From the NCBI RefSeq assembly GCF_014773225.1, contig NZ_JACXAJ010000009.1:105488-169487 (forward strand): a DNA stretch of 64,000 nucleotides, given 5' to 3'. Shown piece by piece: positions 46,584-54,958 of this stretch. Positions within the stretch are counted from its first letter, which is position 1; every line of letters starts with the position of its first letter. The translations under genes were made by a program, and so were the position numbers. The notes below the pieces were generated by a model. That model made no database searches. It was not told the origin of the DNA and was given only the letters and a program-made list of their open reading frames with translations. The DNA is from Pontibacter aquaedesilientis. GTDB taxonomy: Bacteria > Bacteroidota > Bacteroidia > Cytophagales > Hymenobacteraceae.

Positions 46584-47147
46584 ATGCGATACACGGATGT
46601 ACCTGCGCCGATTCTCTTTCACCCGCTCAAGCATCACCTGGGGTATATCCGGGAGTTTATAAAGGAGCAAGCAACCGCAGAAGAAGTGACACTTATCGCG
46701 CAACTCCAAACAATAGGCAGTTCACAGCTCGATCTATACCTGGGTAAGCTATCAACTCAACAGATTGCCCAAGAGACAATCCTATATCTAGAGTCGCAGC
46801 ATATCCTCGAACCTGAAGCTTATCAGCTATACCTATCCAATAGCGAGGCAAACTACGGGTTGCTTACTCTGTCTGACGGAAGCAAGTGGGTGCTACGATG
46901 GGGCGTAGTGAAAGGAAGGCATGTGCATTTGCACCCAGCAAGGTATAGCCAGCACACGATCAGAGTGAAGGCTAATACACTGAAAACAGCTGTGGCTACA
47001 TTGTTAGCATTGAAACGTGTAAGTGCTGCAGCGTCAGACCTATCACTGATCAACCACGCTCGCGTACAATGGCTGGAGCTGGCGCCTATACCTACTTATT
47101 TACCTGAAGAAGGCTTGGGAAAGATGTTCAACCTACTGCAGCAGTAA
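46584..47147 (+). CDS. Hypothetical soluble protein
   Basis: This 187-residue protein has no signal peptide or membrane segment. The first part contains HPLKHHLGYIREFIKEQ and a helical run; the second contains NYGLLTLSDGSKWVLRWGV and GRHVHLHPARYSQHTIRVKA, a beta-rich stretch. I do not recognise a family. It converges on the response-regulator gene with a 12-base gap and diverges from the ABC operon. Four TATACCT/AGGTATA copies lie inside it. Confidence 0.55.
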   Translation: MRYTDVPAPILFHPLKHHLGYIREFIKEQATAEEVTLIAQLQTIGSSQLDLYLGKLSTQQIAQETILYLESQHILEPEAYQLYLSNSEANYGLLTLSDGSKWVLRWGVVKGRHVHLHPARYSQHTIRVKANTLKTAVATLLALKRVSAAASDLSLINHARVQWLELAPIPTYLPEEGLGKMFNLLQQ

Positions 47148-47159
47148 CCGCTTATCCTG

Positions 47160-47912
47160 CTATTCCTTCCTGTTGGCATTTTCGATCAACTCCATGAAGT
47201 TATCCTTAAAGGTGTCGCCAACAGGTATAACGGCATCGCCGATAAAGATCCGGTTCCTCTCAATTGAGTCGATTTTATCAAGTGAGATGATATAAGACTT
47301 GTGCACCCGTACAAACTGCTGCGCAGGCAACTGCTCCTGCATCTTTTTGATGTTCCGGAGTGATAAGATACGCTCGTGGCGGGTGTAGATGGACACGTAG
47401 TTTTGCAACCCCTCCACATACAGAATATCATCCAGCCTCACCTTCACGATCTTGTATTCCGTCTTCACAAAAATAAAACTCCGGTTACTTGTCTCTGGGG
47501 TTCTTTCTTCTGCCTGAGCCGGGGGCATAGCAGCGACAGATGGGGGACTGACCTCCAGTTGTTGTCGTGCCTTCTGTGCTGCTTTGTAAAACCTATCAAA
47601 AGCAATCGGCTTGAGCAGGTAGTCCACCACGTTGTGTTCATAACCCTCCAGCGCATACTCGGTGTAAGCCGTTGTCAGGATAACCCGACACTTGTCACCG
47701 ATGATTTTCATGACCTGTATACCTGTCAGCTCGGGCATCTGGATGTCCAAAAAGATCAGGTCTATTTGTTCCCGTTCTATTAGTTTCAGTGCCTCCAAAG
47801 CGCTGGTGGTGCTGGCCACAAGCTCTAAAAAGTCTATCTTCCGAATATAATCAGTCAGGATGTCCAGCGCCAGTGGCTTGTCATCTACTAAAAGGCAGCG
47901 TATTGTTTTCAT
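47160..47912 (-). CDS. LytTR-family response regulator
   Basis: This 250-residue regulator (start ATG at 47912, MKTIRCLLVDDKPLA; the frame extends 4 codons further) has a receiver domain with acidic pocket Asp10-Asp11 and phosphoacceptor Asp56 in DLIFLDIQMPEL. A LytTR DNA-binding domain follows, with IFVKTEYKIVKVRLDDILYV, YVSIYTRHERILSLRNIKKM and FVRVHKSYIISLDKI. It is activated by its neighbour histidine kinase, whose stop codon lies just upstream. The regulon is unknown; the secreted S41 peptidase gene is on the other side of the kinase. Confidence 0.92.
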   Translation of the reverse strand: MKTIRCLLVDDKPLALDILTDYIRKIDFLELVASTTSALEALKLIEREQIDLIFLDIQMPELTGIQVMKIIGDKCRVILTTAYTEYALEGYEHNVVDYLLKPIAFDRFYKAAQKARQQLEVSPPSVAAMPPAQAEERTPETSNRSFIFVKTEYKIVKVRLDDILYVEGLQNYVSIYTRHERILSLRNIKKMQEQLPAQQFVRVHKSYIISLDKIDSIERNRIFIGDAVIPVGDTFKDNFMELIENANRKE

Positions 47913-47931
47913 TTGGTTATTCATCTCAGGC

Positions 47932-49026
47932 TTAGTAGGCTCCGGCAGGTATAGCTTGGTGCTCGTTTGGTTGACTTGATTTCATGGCATTTAATTGCAG
48001 TGCCAGTTCTACTTTGAAGGTATGCGGCTCGTCTGTAATCTCCAGGGTATAGCAATCAGGATATAATAGCTCCAGCCGGCGCCGTACATTCACCAGCCCT
48101 ATACCTCCTGTTCTGTCTTTCTGGTCATTGTTCTTCCAGTTAAGCACCTTAAACAATAAAGTATTACCTTCCACAGCTAGATTGATGTGGATCGGATGGT
48201 TTGGATCATCGCACACACCGTGTTTGAAGGCATTCTCCACAAAAGCGATCAGCACCAGCGGCGAAATCAGCTTTTGGTCAGTAGCTCCCTCTTTCTCAAA
48301 CTCAATAAAAGCATGGCCTTTCAAACCGATGCGCTGCAGGTCTATCACATCCTCCAGGTATGCTACCTCCTTCGAGAGCAGCACTTTGTCTGCCTCGCTT
48401 TCGCGTAGCATGTAGCGCAGCAGTGCCGACAACTTAAGCAATGCCTCCGGAGCCAGATCAGATTTCTGGTAGGTGAGTGAGTAAATGTCATTGATGGTAT
48501 TAAAAAGGAAATGCGGATTGATCTGTGATTTCAGAAAGGCCAGCTCTGTTGCCATTTTTGCTTTCTCCAGTTCCTTTTTCTCTTCCTGTGTTTTAAAGTA
48601 ATCCACTACATACCCATAGGCTATACCTAACAAGATGTACATCAGACTGCCTCTCAGCACACTCTGGAAGATCCAAACCATGGTGATTTCCCGTCCATAA
48701 GTAGCCCAATTAAAGTACTTCAACAGGATAACCTCCAGCAGATAGTGAACCGGTGTAAAAGCCACCAGCAAGGCCAATAAACTTAGCGCATAAAGTCCAT
48801 ACCTGCCTTTGCCAAAAAAGCGGGGTACAAGGACCAGGGCATTCAGATAAAACAGTGCTGCCGTCAATAGCGTGCGCACAAAGTCAACGGCTGTGGTTTT
48901 GTAAAGCGACGCCAGAGTATACTGGGCATCATAAAAGTAGTAGTACTGGAAACCGTAAACCGTGTCTTTGAAGAAATCGAAAAACCAAAACAGGCAATGA
49001 AACAGGATGATCTTCTTCTTATTCAT
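47932..49026 (-). CDS. LytS-type sensor histidine kinase
   Basis: This 364-residue kinase (start ATG at 49026, MNKKKIILFHCLFWFF; the longer frame to 49083 is not convincing) has four predicted membrane helices in residues 1-140. The His_kinase domain contains LKSQINPHFLFNTIND with phosphoacceptor His172. The ATPase has NAFKHG and the glycine-rich GGIGLVNVRRRLELLY. It phosphorylates the LytTR regulator encoded just downstream. No extracellular sensor domain is large enough to suggest a ligand. Confidence 0.92.
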   Translation of the reverse strand: MNKKKIILFHCLFWFFDFFKDTVYGFQYYYFYDAQYTLASLYKTTAVDFVRTLLTAALFYLNALVLVPRFFGKGRYGLYALSLLALLVAFTPVHYLLEVILLKYFNWATYGREITMVWIFQSVLRGSLMYILLGIAYGYVVDYFKTQEEKKELEKAKMATELAFLKSQINPHFLFNTINDIYSLTYQKSDLAPEALLKLSALLRYMLRESEADKVLLSKEVAYLEDVIDLQRIGLKGHAFIEFEKEGATDQKLISPLVLIAFVENAFKHGVCDDPNHPIHINLAVEGNTLLFKVLNWKNNDQKDRTGGIGLVNVRRRLELLYPDCYTLEITDEPHTFKVELALQLNAMKSSQPNEHQAIPAGAY

Positions 49027-49258
49027 CCCTAAAAATAAATGAATTGAACAGAACATCGTGGTTAAAATACAGCAACTGCCCAATTTACTTTACCAACCGT
49101 TCTACCTCGTGTAGCAAGCTGTTCGTGTAGCCAATAATCCGTTCGTAAATTGAAATAGGCAGTTGCTGTATTACTGCCGTTGCCTTCACTCAGGAGCCAG
49201 TATGTTTGTATCAGTTAAATGAAACAAGCAAACTGATATAAAAAGAAACTTTAGCTCC

Positions 49259-50260
49259 ATGAAAAAGCCGCTCCTCCTACTTCTTACCTTCCTTGCTTCA
49301 GCTCAACTTTCTTTTGCAAAAGTATTGCCCGACTCCATCCAAACTTATGTGGTGCAGGCGCTGGACATCATGAAAAAGAACTCCCTGAAAAAGCACACGA
49401 CAGACTGGGAAACGCTTTATGCCAAAACACTGGAAGATGCGAAGGCCGCTACGACAATAAGAGCCACCTATCCGGTTATAGAAAAAGCGCTGCATCGGTT
49501 GGGTGACGGGCACAGTGGCTTGTATGGCGCCGAAGTGATTGAGATATTATCGAAATACAGTTACGAGGAGGCCACTTCTCAGAAATTGCCTATGCCATCG
49601 GGACGCATGGTGGAGGGGAAGTACGCCATGATCGTTATCCCGGGCTTCGCCGCCTTTCTCAATGAAGAACAACTTGCCTTCACAGACTCCCTGCAAAGCA
49701 TCATTAAAAGCCTGGATGCCCAAAAGCCGAAAGGATGGATTATAGATTTGCGCAGAAACCAGGGTGGTAACTTTGAGCCTACTATGGCAGGCTTACTCCC
49801 GATTTTAGGCGATGGCAATTGGATAGGTTATACCGATGCGGATGGTAACCTTAGACACGAAACTTATAAAAACGGCACTATCACAGGGTTGACAGATAGC
49901 CTGGAACATACGATTGCTAAACCCTATAAAGTAAAGAAACGCAACTTGCCTGTTGCAGTACTGGTGAGCAAATCCACTAGCTCTTCGGGAGAGTTTGCAG
50001 CTATCACCTTTGTCGGCAGACAACGTACCAAACTAATCGGCACCAGCACCCTGGGCCTTACCACCAGCAATCGGCCCTTTGTTTTGTCTGACGGCGCCTG
50101 GCTGAACCTGACCACTACAAAAGCCACTGACCGGAACGGCAAGGTATACGGTAAGAGCATCACCCCTGATGTTGAGCTTAGCCTGACTGACAAAGAAAAA
50201 GAAAATAACGCACTATACCTGGAGGCAGCAATCAAACATCTCAAAAACGCCAGGAAATAA
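49259..50260 (+). CDS. Secreted S41-family (C-terminal processing-like) serine peptidase
   Basis: This 333-residue protein has a signal peptide (MKKPLLLLLTFLASAQLSFA, mature start KVLPD). The S41 fold is shown by HRLGDGHSGLYG, IIDLRRNQGGNFEPTMAGL and the active-site segment LVSKSTSSSGEFAAI with the probable nucleophile Ser. The PDZ domain usual in CtpA is not clear, so it is the short S41 type. It is divergent from the LytS/LytTR pair, separated by about 230 bases, which suggests but does not prove regulation by it. A terminator overlaps its stop codon. Confidence 0.82.
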   Translation: MKKPLLLLLTFLASAQLSFAKVLPDSIQTYVVQALDIMKKNSLKKHTTDWETLYAKTLEDAKAATTIRATYPVIEKALHRLGDGHSGLYGAEVIEILSKYSYEEATSQKLPMPSGRMVEGKYAMIVIPGFAAFLNEEQLAFTDSLQSIIKSLDAQKPKGWIIDLRRNQGGNFEPTMAGLLPILGDGNWIGYTDADGNLRHETYKNGTITGLTDSLEHTIAKPYKVKKRNLPVAVLVSKSTSSSGEFAAITFVGRQRTKLIGTSTLGLTTSNRPFVLSDGAWLNLTTTKATDRNGKVYGKSITPDVELSLTDKEKENNALYLEAAIKHLKNARK

Positions 50261-50293
50261 GAAAGGCCACCCCTAGGGATGGCCTTTCTTATT
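50256..50293. terminator. Shared terminator between the S41 peptidase and the pentapeptide-repeat gene
   Basis: A perfect 14-bp stem (AATAAGAAAGGCCA with TGGCCTTTCTTATT) and a 10-base loop serve both converging genes. The S41 stop codon is part of the stem. Confidence 0.85.
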
Positions 50294-50298
50294 AGCGA

Positions 50299-51090
50299 CT
50301 AGTTATTCACCAGGTCAGCTCTCGATACTTTTCGGTTGTTGACTTGTGTGTACTTGAAGTCTTCATCTCCATCGAACACGGCTTTTTGCAGATTCATCTC
50401 ATTCGCCACTTTCGTGTATTTGAAGTTAGCCAAGCCCCCGAAGTTTGCTTGCCTGAAGTCGGCGTCTTTGCTGAATTTCGCATACTTAAAGTTAGCCTCT
50501 CTTTTGAAGGAAGCATTTTCAAAGCTGGCCACCTGTGGAAAAGCAACGTATTTGAAATTGGCTTCTTCCCCAAACTTCGCGTTTCTGAAATCCGCGGATC
50601 TGGAGAACTTGCTATACTTGAACAGCGCCTCTTGCTGGAAGCGGCTTCCTGCAAACGACACGTCTCCCTTGAATTCAGAATATTTAAATGCATTGCTGCC
50701 TTCAAACACACAGTTCTCAAAGCGCACCGCTTTTTCGAAATTAGTGTTGTATACCTCGTTCTTGCTGTTATCGCGTTGCCAGTTGCCTTGCTTGCCCTCC
50801 GGGTTGAAATATGCCAGCACATCGCCCTTGAAAGTACAGTTCACGAAAGTTAGAGGAGCAGTCACGGTACTGATATACTCCCGGGTGTTATACCTGTTGT
50901 CCGGTTCTTTCTCCAGCTTCATGTTCTGGAGCTGTGTCATGTCTAGGTTCCCCACAATCTCGACGTCTTTATAAGAAACAGCCTCGCCGCGGTTGATCTT
51001 GGCAATGATTTCGGAGGCGTTGACACGCGTTTGAGCCCATGTGAAGAGCGGCAGCATCAATAAAATCAGGAGTAGAGGTAATTTTTTCAT
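50299..51090 (-). CDS. Secreted pentapeptide-repeat-like protein
   Basis: This 263-residue protein starts at the ATG at 51090 with a signal peptide (KKLPLLLILLMLPLFTWAQ) and is exported. About 120 residues in the second half form tandem A(N/D)F-type pentapeptides: FKYSEFKGDVSFAGSRF, EEANFKYVAFPQVASF, REANFKYAKFSKDADFRQ and ANFGGLANFKYTK. These fold into a right-handed quadrilateral beta-helix. No enzyme activity is known for secreted members; they may be surface or scaffold proteins. Confidence 0.75.
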   Translation of the reverse strand: MKKLPLLLILLMLPLFTWAQTRVNASEIIAKINRGEAVSYKDVEIVGNLDMTQLQNMKLEKEPDNRYNTREYISTVTAPLTFVNCTFKGDVLAYFNPEGKQGNWQRDNSKNEVYNTNFEKAVRFENCVFEGSNAFKYSEFKGDVSFAGSRFQQEALFKYSKFSRSADFRNAKFGEEANFKYVAFPQVASFENASFKREANFKYAKFSKDADFRQANFGGLANFKYTKVANEMNLQKAVFDGDEDFKYTQVNNRKVSRADLVNN

Positions 51091-51336
51091 GGCATGTATG
51101 ATATGTAGTGGAGTTAACATTGACGATTCATGCCATAAAGATGAGACCGGCCCCGCAAAGGTTGCCTGCGGGCCAAATTAATTTCCCCCATCATGCCATT
51201 GCATGACCAATTTGAATGCAGGAATAATTTCGGCTCACGCCATGAAGGAGCGTAATGTTTGGGTGGGATTTGGGTTAGAGCAAAACACCAGGTTGTATGC
51301 CGATGCACTTTACGTTGGAAAGGAAACAAGGCTCTA

Positions 51337-51546
51337 TTAATCCTCGAGCAACTGCATTACCGCTTTGGCTACGATCCAGTACGTGAGAAAACTGAAAACG
51401 AAGACCATGCAGAAAATCATCCCTATCTCAAGAAAATCAGCACCAATGCTTTGACTAGTGAAGCTTGCCACTAAAAAAGGTAGGAAAACGCCTAACCCAA
51501 ACAGCAATCTGAGTGTTTTTTCGGGGAGGTATTTGGACTGTCTCAT
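51337..51546 (-). CDS. Small two-helix membrane protein, function unknown
   Basis: This 69-residue frame encodes two hydrophobic segments (LLFGLGVFLPFLVASF and IGMIFCMVFVFSFLTYWIVA). The opening MRQSKYLPEKTLR is positively charged. A small integral membrane protein is the natural reading, but there is no similarity evidence, and a plus-strand frame overlaps it. Confidence 0.45.
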   Translation of the reverse strand: MRQSKYLPEKTLRLLFGLGVFLPFLVASFTSQSIGADFLEIGMIFCMVFVFSFLTYWIVAKAVMQLLED

Positions 51547-51629
51547 GGCAAGTGTATATTTAATTTTTCATATTAAACCTTAACGTAAAAGCCACAAAAC
51601 AAGTTTTATCACTATATAGCAATAAAAAA

Positions 51630-51656
51630 CAGCACCACCCCTCAGGGATGGTGCTG
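51630..51656 (-). terminator. Terminator after lpd
   Basis: On the minus strand CAGCACCA pairs with TGGTGCTG around an 11-base loop and is followed by TTTTTTATT. The stem can be extended with mismatches. Confidence 0.85.
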
Positions 51657-51680
51657 CCAATCAATCTTATTCAGATTTGG

Positions 51681-53084
51681 TTAAATATGTAGGGCGCGGT
51701 TTTCCGTCGCTGCCAGGCAAGCTTCTTTCACGGCCTCCGCGTAGGTTGGGTGCGCATGGCTCATGCGGGAGATATCCTCTGCCGAAGCACGGAACTCCAT
51801 TGCCACCACCGCCTCTGCAATCAGGTCTGCTATACGTGGCCCGATCATGTGCATGCCCAGAATCTCGTCTGTCTCCTTGTCGGCCAGCACCTTCACGAAA
51901 CCGTCGGTATCCATCGATGCCTTGGCACGCCCTGATGCTTTGAACGGGAAAGAACCGGCCTTGTAAGCACGGCCCTGCTCTTTTAACTGCTCTTCGGTAT
52001 AACCCACACCCGCCACTTCTGGCCAGGTATACACCACACCCGGTATCAGGTTATAGTTAATGTGCGGCTTCTGGCCAACGATGGTCTCTGCCACGAACAC
52101 GCCTTCTTCCTCTGCTTTGTGTGCCAGCATAGCGCCACGCACCACGTCACCAATCGCATAGATGCCCGGCACGTTGGTTTCCAGATGATCGTTCACGGCA
52201 ATCATACCACGCTCGCCCATTTGCACGCCAGCGTTCTCCAGACCCAGTCCTTCGGTGTATGGCTTGCGACCAACGGAAACCAGCACGTAGTCACCATCAA
52301 AGGTCACTTCCTCACCCTTCGGGTTCTGGGCAGTCACTTTCACAACATCACCCTCATTGGTTGCGCCTGTTACTTTGTGGTTGAAGAAGAACTCAAAGCC
52401 CAGTGTTTTCTTAAGTATACGCTGCAACTCTTTGCCCAGCGCACGGTCCATGGTCGGGATGATCGAGTCCATGTATTCCACCACCTGTACCTTCGTTCCC
52501 AGACGAGCATAAACAGAACCCAGTTCCAGACCGATTACACCGCCACCGATCACAATCATTTTCTTTGGCACTTCAGTTAGCTCCAGCGCTTCTGTGGAAG
52601 TGATGATGCGTTTCTTATCGATTGGCAGGAACGGCAATGAAGTCGGCTTAGAACCAGTCGCAATGATCGTTTTATCTGTCTCGATCTGCTGCTCCTGACC
52701 GTCTATACCTGCGATCTTGATTGTGTTCTTGTTCACGAACGAACCCAGTCCGTAGTAGGTGTCGATCTTATTCTTTTTCATCAGGAAGGAGATGCCGTCG
52801 TTGTTCGACTTCACCACGCCTGCCTTGCGCTTGATCATCTGCTCCAGATTCACCTGCAGATCATTCAGCTCAATACCGTGCTCCTTAAAGGTATGCGCCG
52901 CATTGTGATAATGCTCAGATGAGTCAAGAAGTGCTTTGGAAGGTATACAACCTACGTTCAGGCAGGTACCGCCCAGCACATTATACTTTTCTATGATAGC
53001 GGTTTTCAGTCCCAGTTGCGCGCAGCGTATAGCCGCTACATACCCGCCAGGGCCCGAACCGATTACAGTAACATCGTATTTCAT
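51681..53084 (-). CDS. lpd: Dihydrolipoyl dehydrogenase (E3)
   Basis: This 467-residue flavoenzyme reoxidises the lipoyl groups of 2-oxo acid dehydrogenases with NAD+. The FAD site is VIGSGPGGYVAAIRC (residues 7-21) and the redox disulfide is GGTCLNVGCIPSKAL (Cys41, Cys46). The NAD loop is GGGVIGLELGSVYARLG and the dimer motif with the catalytic His is HAHPTYAEAV near the C-terminus. All catalytic residues are present. It lies after odhB on the same strand but separated by a terminator and 160 bases. Confidence 0.96.
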   Translation of the reverse strand: MKYDVTVIGSGPGGYVAAIRCAQLGLKTAIIEKYNVLGGTCLNVGCIPSKALLDSSEHYHNAAHTFKEHGIELNDLQVNLEQMIKRKAGVVKSNNDGISFLMKKNKIDTYYGLGSFVNKNTIKIAGIDGQEQQIETDKTIIATGSKPTSLPFLPIDKKRIITSTEALELTEVPKKMIVIGGGVIGLELGSVYARLGTKVQVVEYMDSIIPTMDRALGKELQRILKKTLGFEFFFNHKVTGATNEGDVVKVTAQNPKGEEVTFDGDYVLVSVGRKPYTEGLGLENAGVQMGERGMIAVNDHLETNVPGIYAIGDVVRGAMLAHKAEEEGVFVAETIVGQKPHINYNLIPGVVYTWPEVAGVGYTEEQLKEQGRAYKAGSFPFKASGRAKASMDTDGFVKVLADKETDEILGMHMIGPRIADLIAEAVVAMEFRASAEDISRMSHAHPTYAEAVKEACLAATENRALHI

Positions 53085-53196
53085 TTCTTTCTATACTTTG
53101 AGAGAGGTATACTCTCGTTATATGTAGTTAATTCTTCTAATTACTTGCCGTGGACAAAGACGATCATGCCTTTTGCTATACCTAGAACCACAAAAA

Positions 53197-53232
53197 GAAG
53201 GAGGAGCAAACTGCTTCGCTTACCCCTCCTTC
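53197..53232 (-). terminator. Terminator after odhB
   Basis: On the minus strand GAAGGAGG pairs with CCTCCTTC in an 8-bp stem with a 20-base loop. TTTTTG follows. It separates odhB from lpd. Confidence 0.75.
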
Positions 53233-53246
53233 CTTCGCTCAATAAA

Positions 53247-54833
53247 TTATACTCCAAGAAGTAGTCTCATCGGATCTTCCAAAAGCTCTTTTACCCGAAC
53301 CAGGAAGCTAACCGACTCACGCCCGTCAATGATGCGGTGATCGTATGAAAGTGCCAGGTACATCATCGGGCGAATCTCTACCTGTCCATTCACGGCACCC
53401 GGACGCTGCACGATGTTGTGCATACCCAGAATAGCCGACTGCGGTGCGTTGATGATCGGCGTCGACATCATGGAGCCAAACACACCACCGTTGGTGATTG
53501 TGAAGGTACCTCCTGTCATCTCGTCGATTGAAAGCTTCCCGTCACGCGCCTTCTTAGCCAGACGAATTACTTCTTTCTCGATGCCGTCCAGTGTCAGTTG
53601 CTCTGCATTGCGGATAACTGGCACCACCAGGCCTTTAGGAGAGGATACCGCGATAGAGATGTCGCAGAAATCATTGAAGATCATGTCATTCCCATCGATC
53701 TGTGCATTAACAGCCGGCCACTCCTGCAGGGCGACGGTACAAGCCTTTGTGAAGAAGGACATAAAACCTAAGCCTACTTCGTGCTTCTCCTTGAACTTGT
53801 CTTTGTACTTAGTACGGATGTCCATGATTGGCTTCATGTCTACCTCGTTGAAGGTAGTCAGCATGGCGGTCTCGTTTTTCACCTGCACCAGTCGGCGGGC
53901 AACTGTTTTGCGCAGTGAACTCATTTTCTCGCGACGCTGGTTGCGGTCACCCGTAGTAGCCTGAGCAGTTTCCTCTTGCTTCGCAGCCGGGGCTGAAGCA
54001 GCAGGTTGTGCCGCTGGTCTTGCTTGCGCACCCATCGCATCTTCTTTCGTGATACGACCGTCGCGCCCTGTACCCTGCACCTCCGCTGGGTTAATGCCTT
54101 TCTCAGAAAGGATTTTGCCGGCAGCCGGAGACGGTGTACCAGATGCATAAGTCTGTGCTCCAGATGGAGCGGCGGCAGCTGGCTGTGATGGCTGTTGAGC
54201 AGCCGGAACACTTGGCTGAGCAGCTGGCTGCGCAGCGCCTGCACCAGCACCTGCCACGATGCGGCAAAGCAATCCACCGATCTCTACTGTATCACCCTGC
54301 TGGGCTACGATCTGCAAAGTACCCGCAGCTTCGGCTGGCAGCTCAAACGTTGCCTTGTCAGACTCCAATTCTGCGATTACCTCGTCCATTTCTACGTGGT
54401 CGCCTTCGTTTTTCAACCAGCTGGCAATTGTTACTTCTGTGATAGACTCACCTACGGTTGGCACGCGCATTTCTACAGTCTCGCCAGTGCCTTGTGCAGG
54501 CGCAGACTCCTGCGCGGCAGGTTGTGTCGCCTCAGATGTAGTCGGAGCGGCAGTTTCTTGTTTAGCGGCAGGGGCAGCTGGTGCGCTGCCTGCTTCTCCG
54601 TTTTGCTCGATGCGGCAGATCGTAGCGCCTACCTCAATGGTATCGCCTTCCTGCGCAACGATGCGTAAAATGCCTGCGGCTTCAGCGGGCAGTTCGAAGG
54701 TGGCTTTGTCAGATTCCAGCTCAGCAATCACCTCATCCATCTCCACACGGTCGCCGTCTTTCTTTAGCCATTGGGCTATGGTTACCTCGGTGATAGACTC
54801 ACCTACAGCAGGCACTTTAACTTCTAAGCTCAT
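53247..54833 (-). CDS. odhB: 2-oxoglutarate dehydrogenase E2 (dihydrolipoyllysine succinyltransferase) with two lipoyl domains
   Basis: This 528-residue core subunit transfers succinyl groups. It has two lipoyl domains with lysines Lys43 and Lys160, each in [17 protein letters not shown]. The two domains differ at about 15 of 71 positions, so they are a duplication. Proline/alanine-rich linkers follow, then a peripheral subunit-binding domain ([20 protein letters not shown]) and the catalytic domain (active site [14 protein letters not shown]). E. coli SucB has a single lipoyl domain. The gene is between sucA and lpd; sucA precedes it by 125 bases. Confidence 0.95.
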   Translation of the reverse strand: MSLEVKVPAVGESITEVTIAQWLKKDGDRVEMDEVIAELESDKATFELPAEAAGILRIVAQEGDTIEVGATICRIEQNGEAGSAPAAPAAKQETAAPTTSEATQPAAQESAPAQGTGETVEMRVPTVGESITEVTIASWLKNEGDHVEMDEVIAELESDKATFELPAEAAGTLQIVAQQGDTVEIGGLLCRIVAGAGAGAAQPAAQPSVPAAQQPSQPAAAAPSGAQTYASGTPSPAAGKILSEKGINPAEVQGTGRDGRITKEDAMGAQARPAAQPAASAPAAKQEETAQATTGDRNQRREKMSSLRKTVARRLVQVKNETAMLTTFNEVDMKPIMDIRTKYKDKFKEKHEVGLGFMSFFTKACTVALQEWPAVNAQIDGNDMIFNDFCDISIAVSSPKGLVVPVIRNAEQLTLDGIEKEVIRLAKKARDGKLSIDEMTGGTFTITNGGVFGSMMSTPIINAPQSAILGMHNIVQRPGAVNGQVEIRPMMYLALSYDHRIIDGRESVSFLVRVKELLEDPMRLLLGV

Positions 54834-54882
54834 ATTTTATCAATTATGAATTACGAATTAAGGATTACGAATCATTAATAAT

Positions 54883-54933
54883 TAATGATGAATGAATAGT
54901 GAATAATTAAACCTCACAGTCCATTCATCATTA
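54883..54933. repeat. A/T-rich inverted repeat between sucA and odhB
   Basis: TAATGATGAATG (54883-54894) has an exact complement CATTCATCATTA at 54922-54933 with a 27-base loop. The whole gap is A/T-rich and built from similar words, like the gap at 44054-44228. Confidence 0.6.
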
Positions 54934-54958
54934 CTTATTAACCATTATTGACTAGTCA

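Noticed and set aside
49259..50260. S41 protein considered as a CtpA-type processing protease
   Set aside because: No clear PDZ domain and a shorter chain; retained as a general S41 peptidase.
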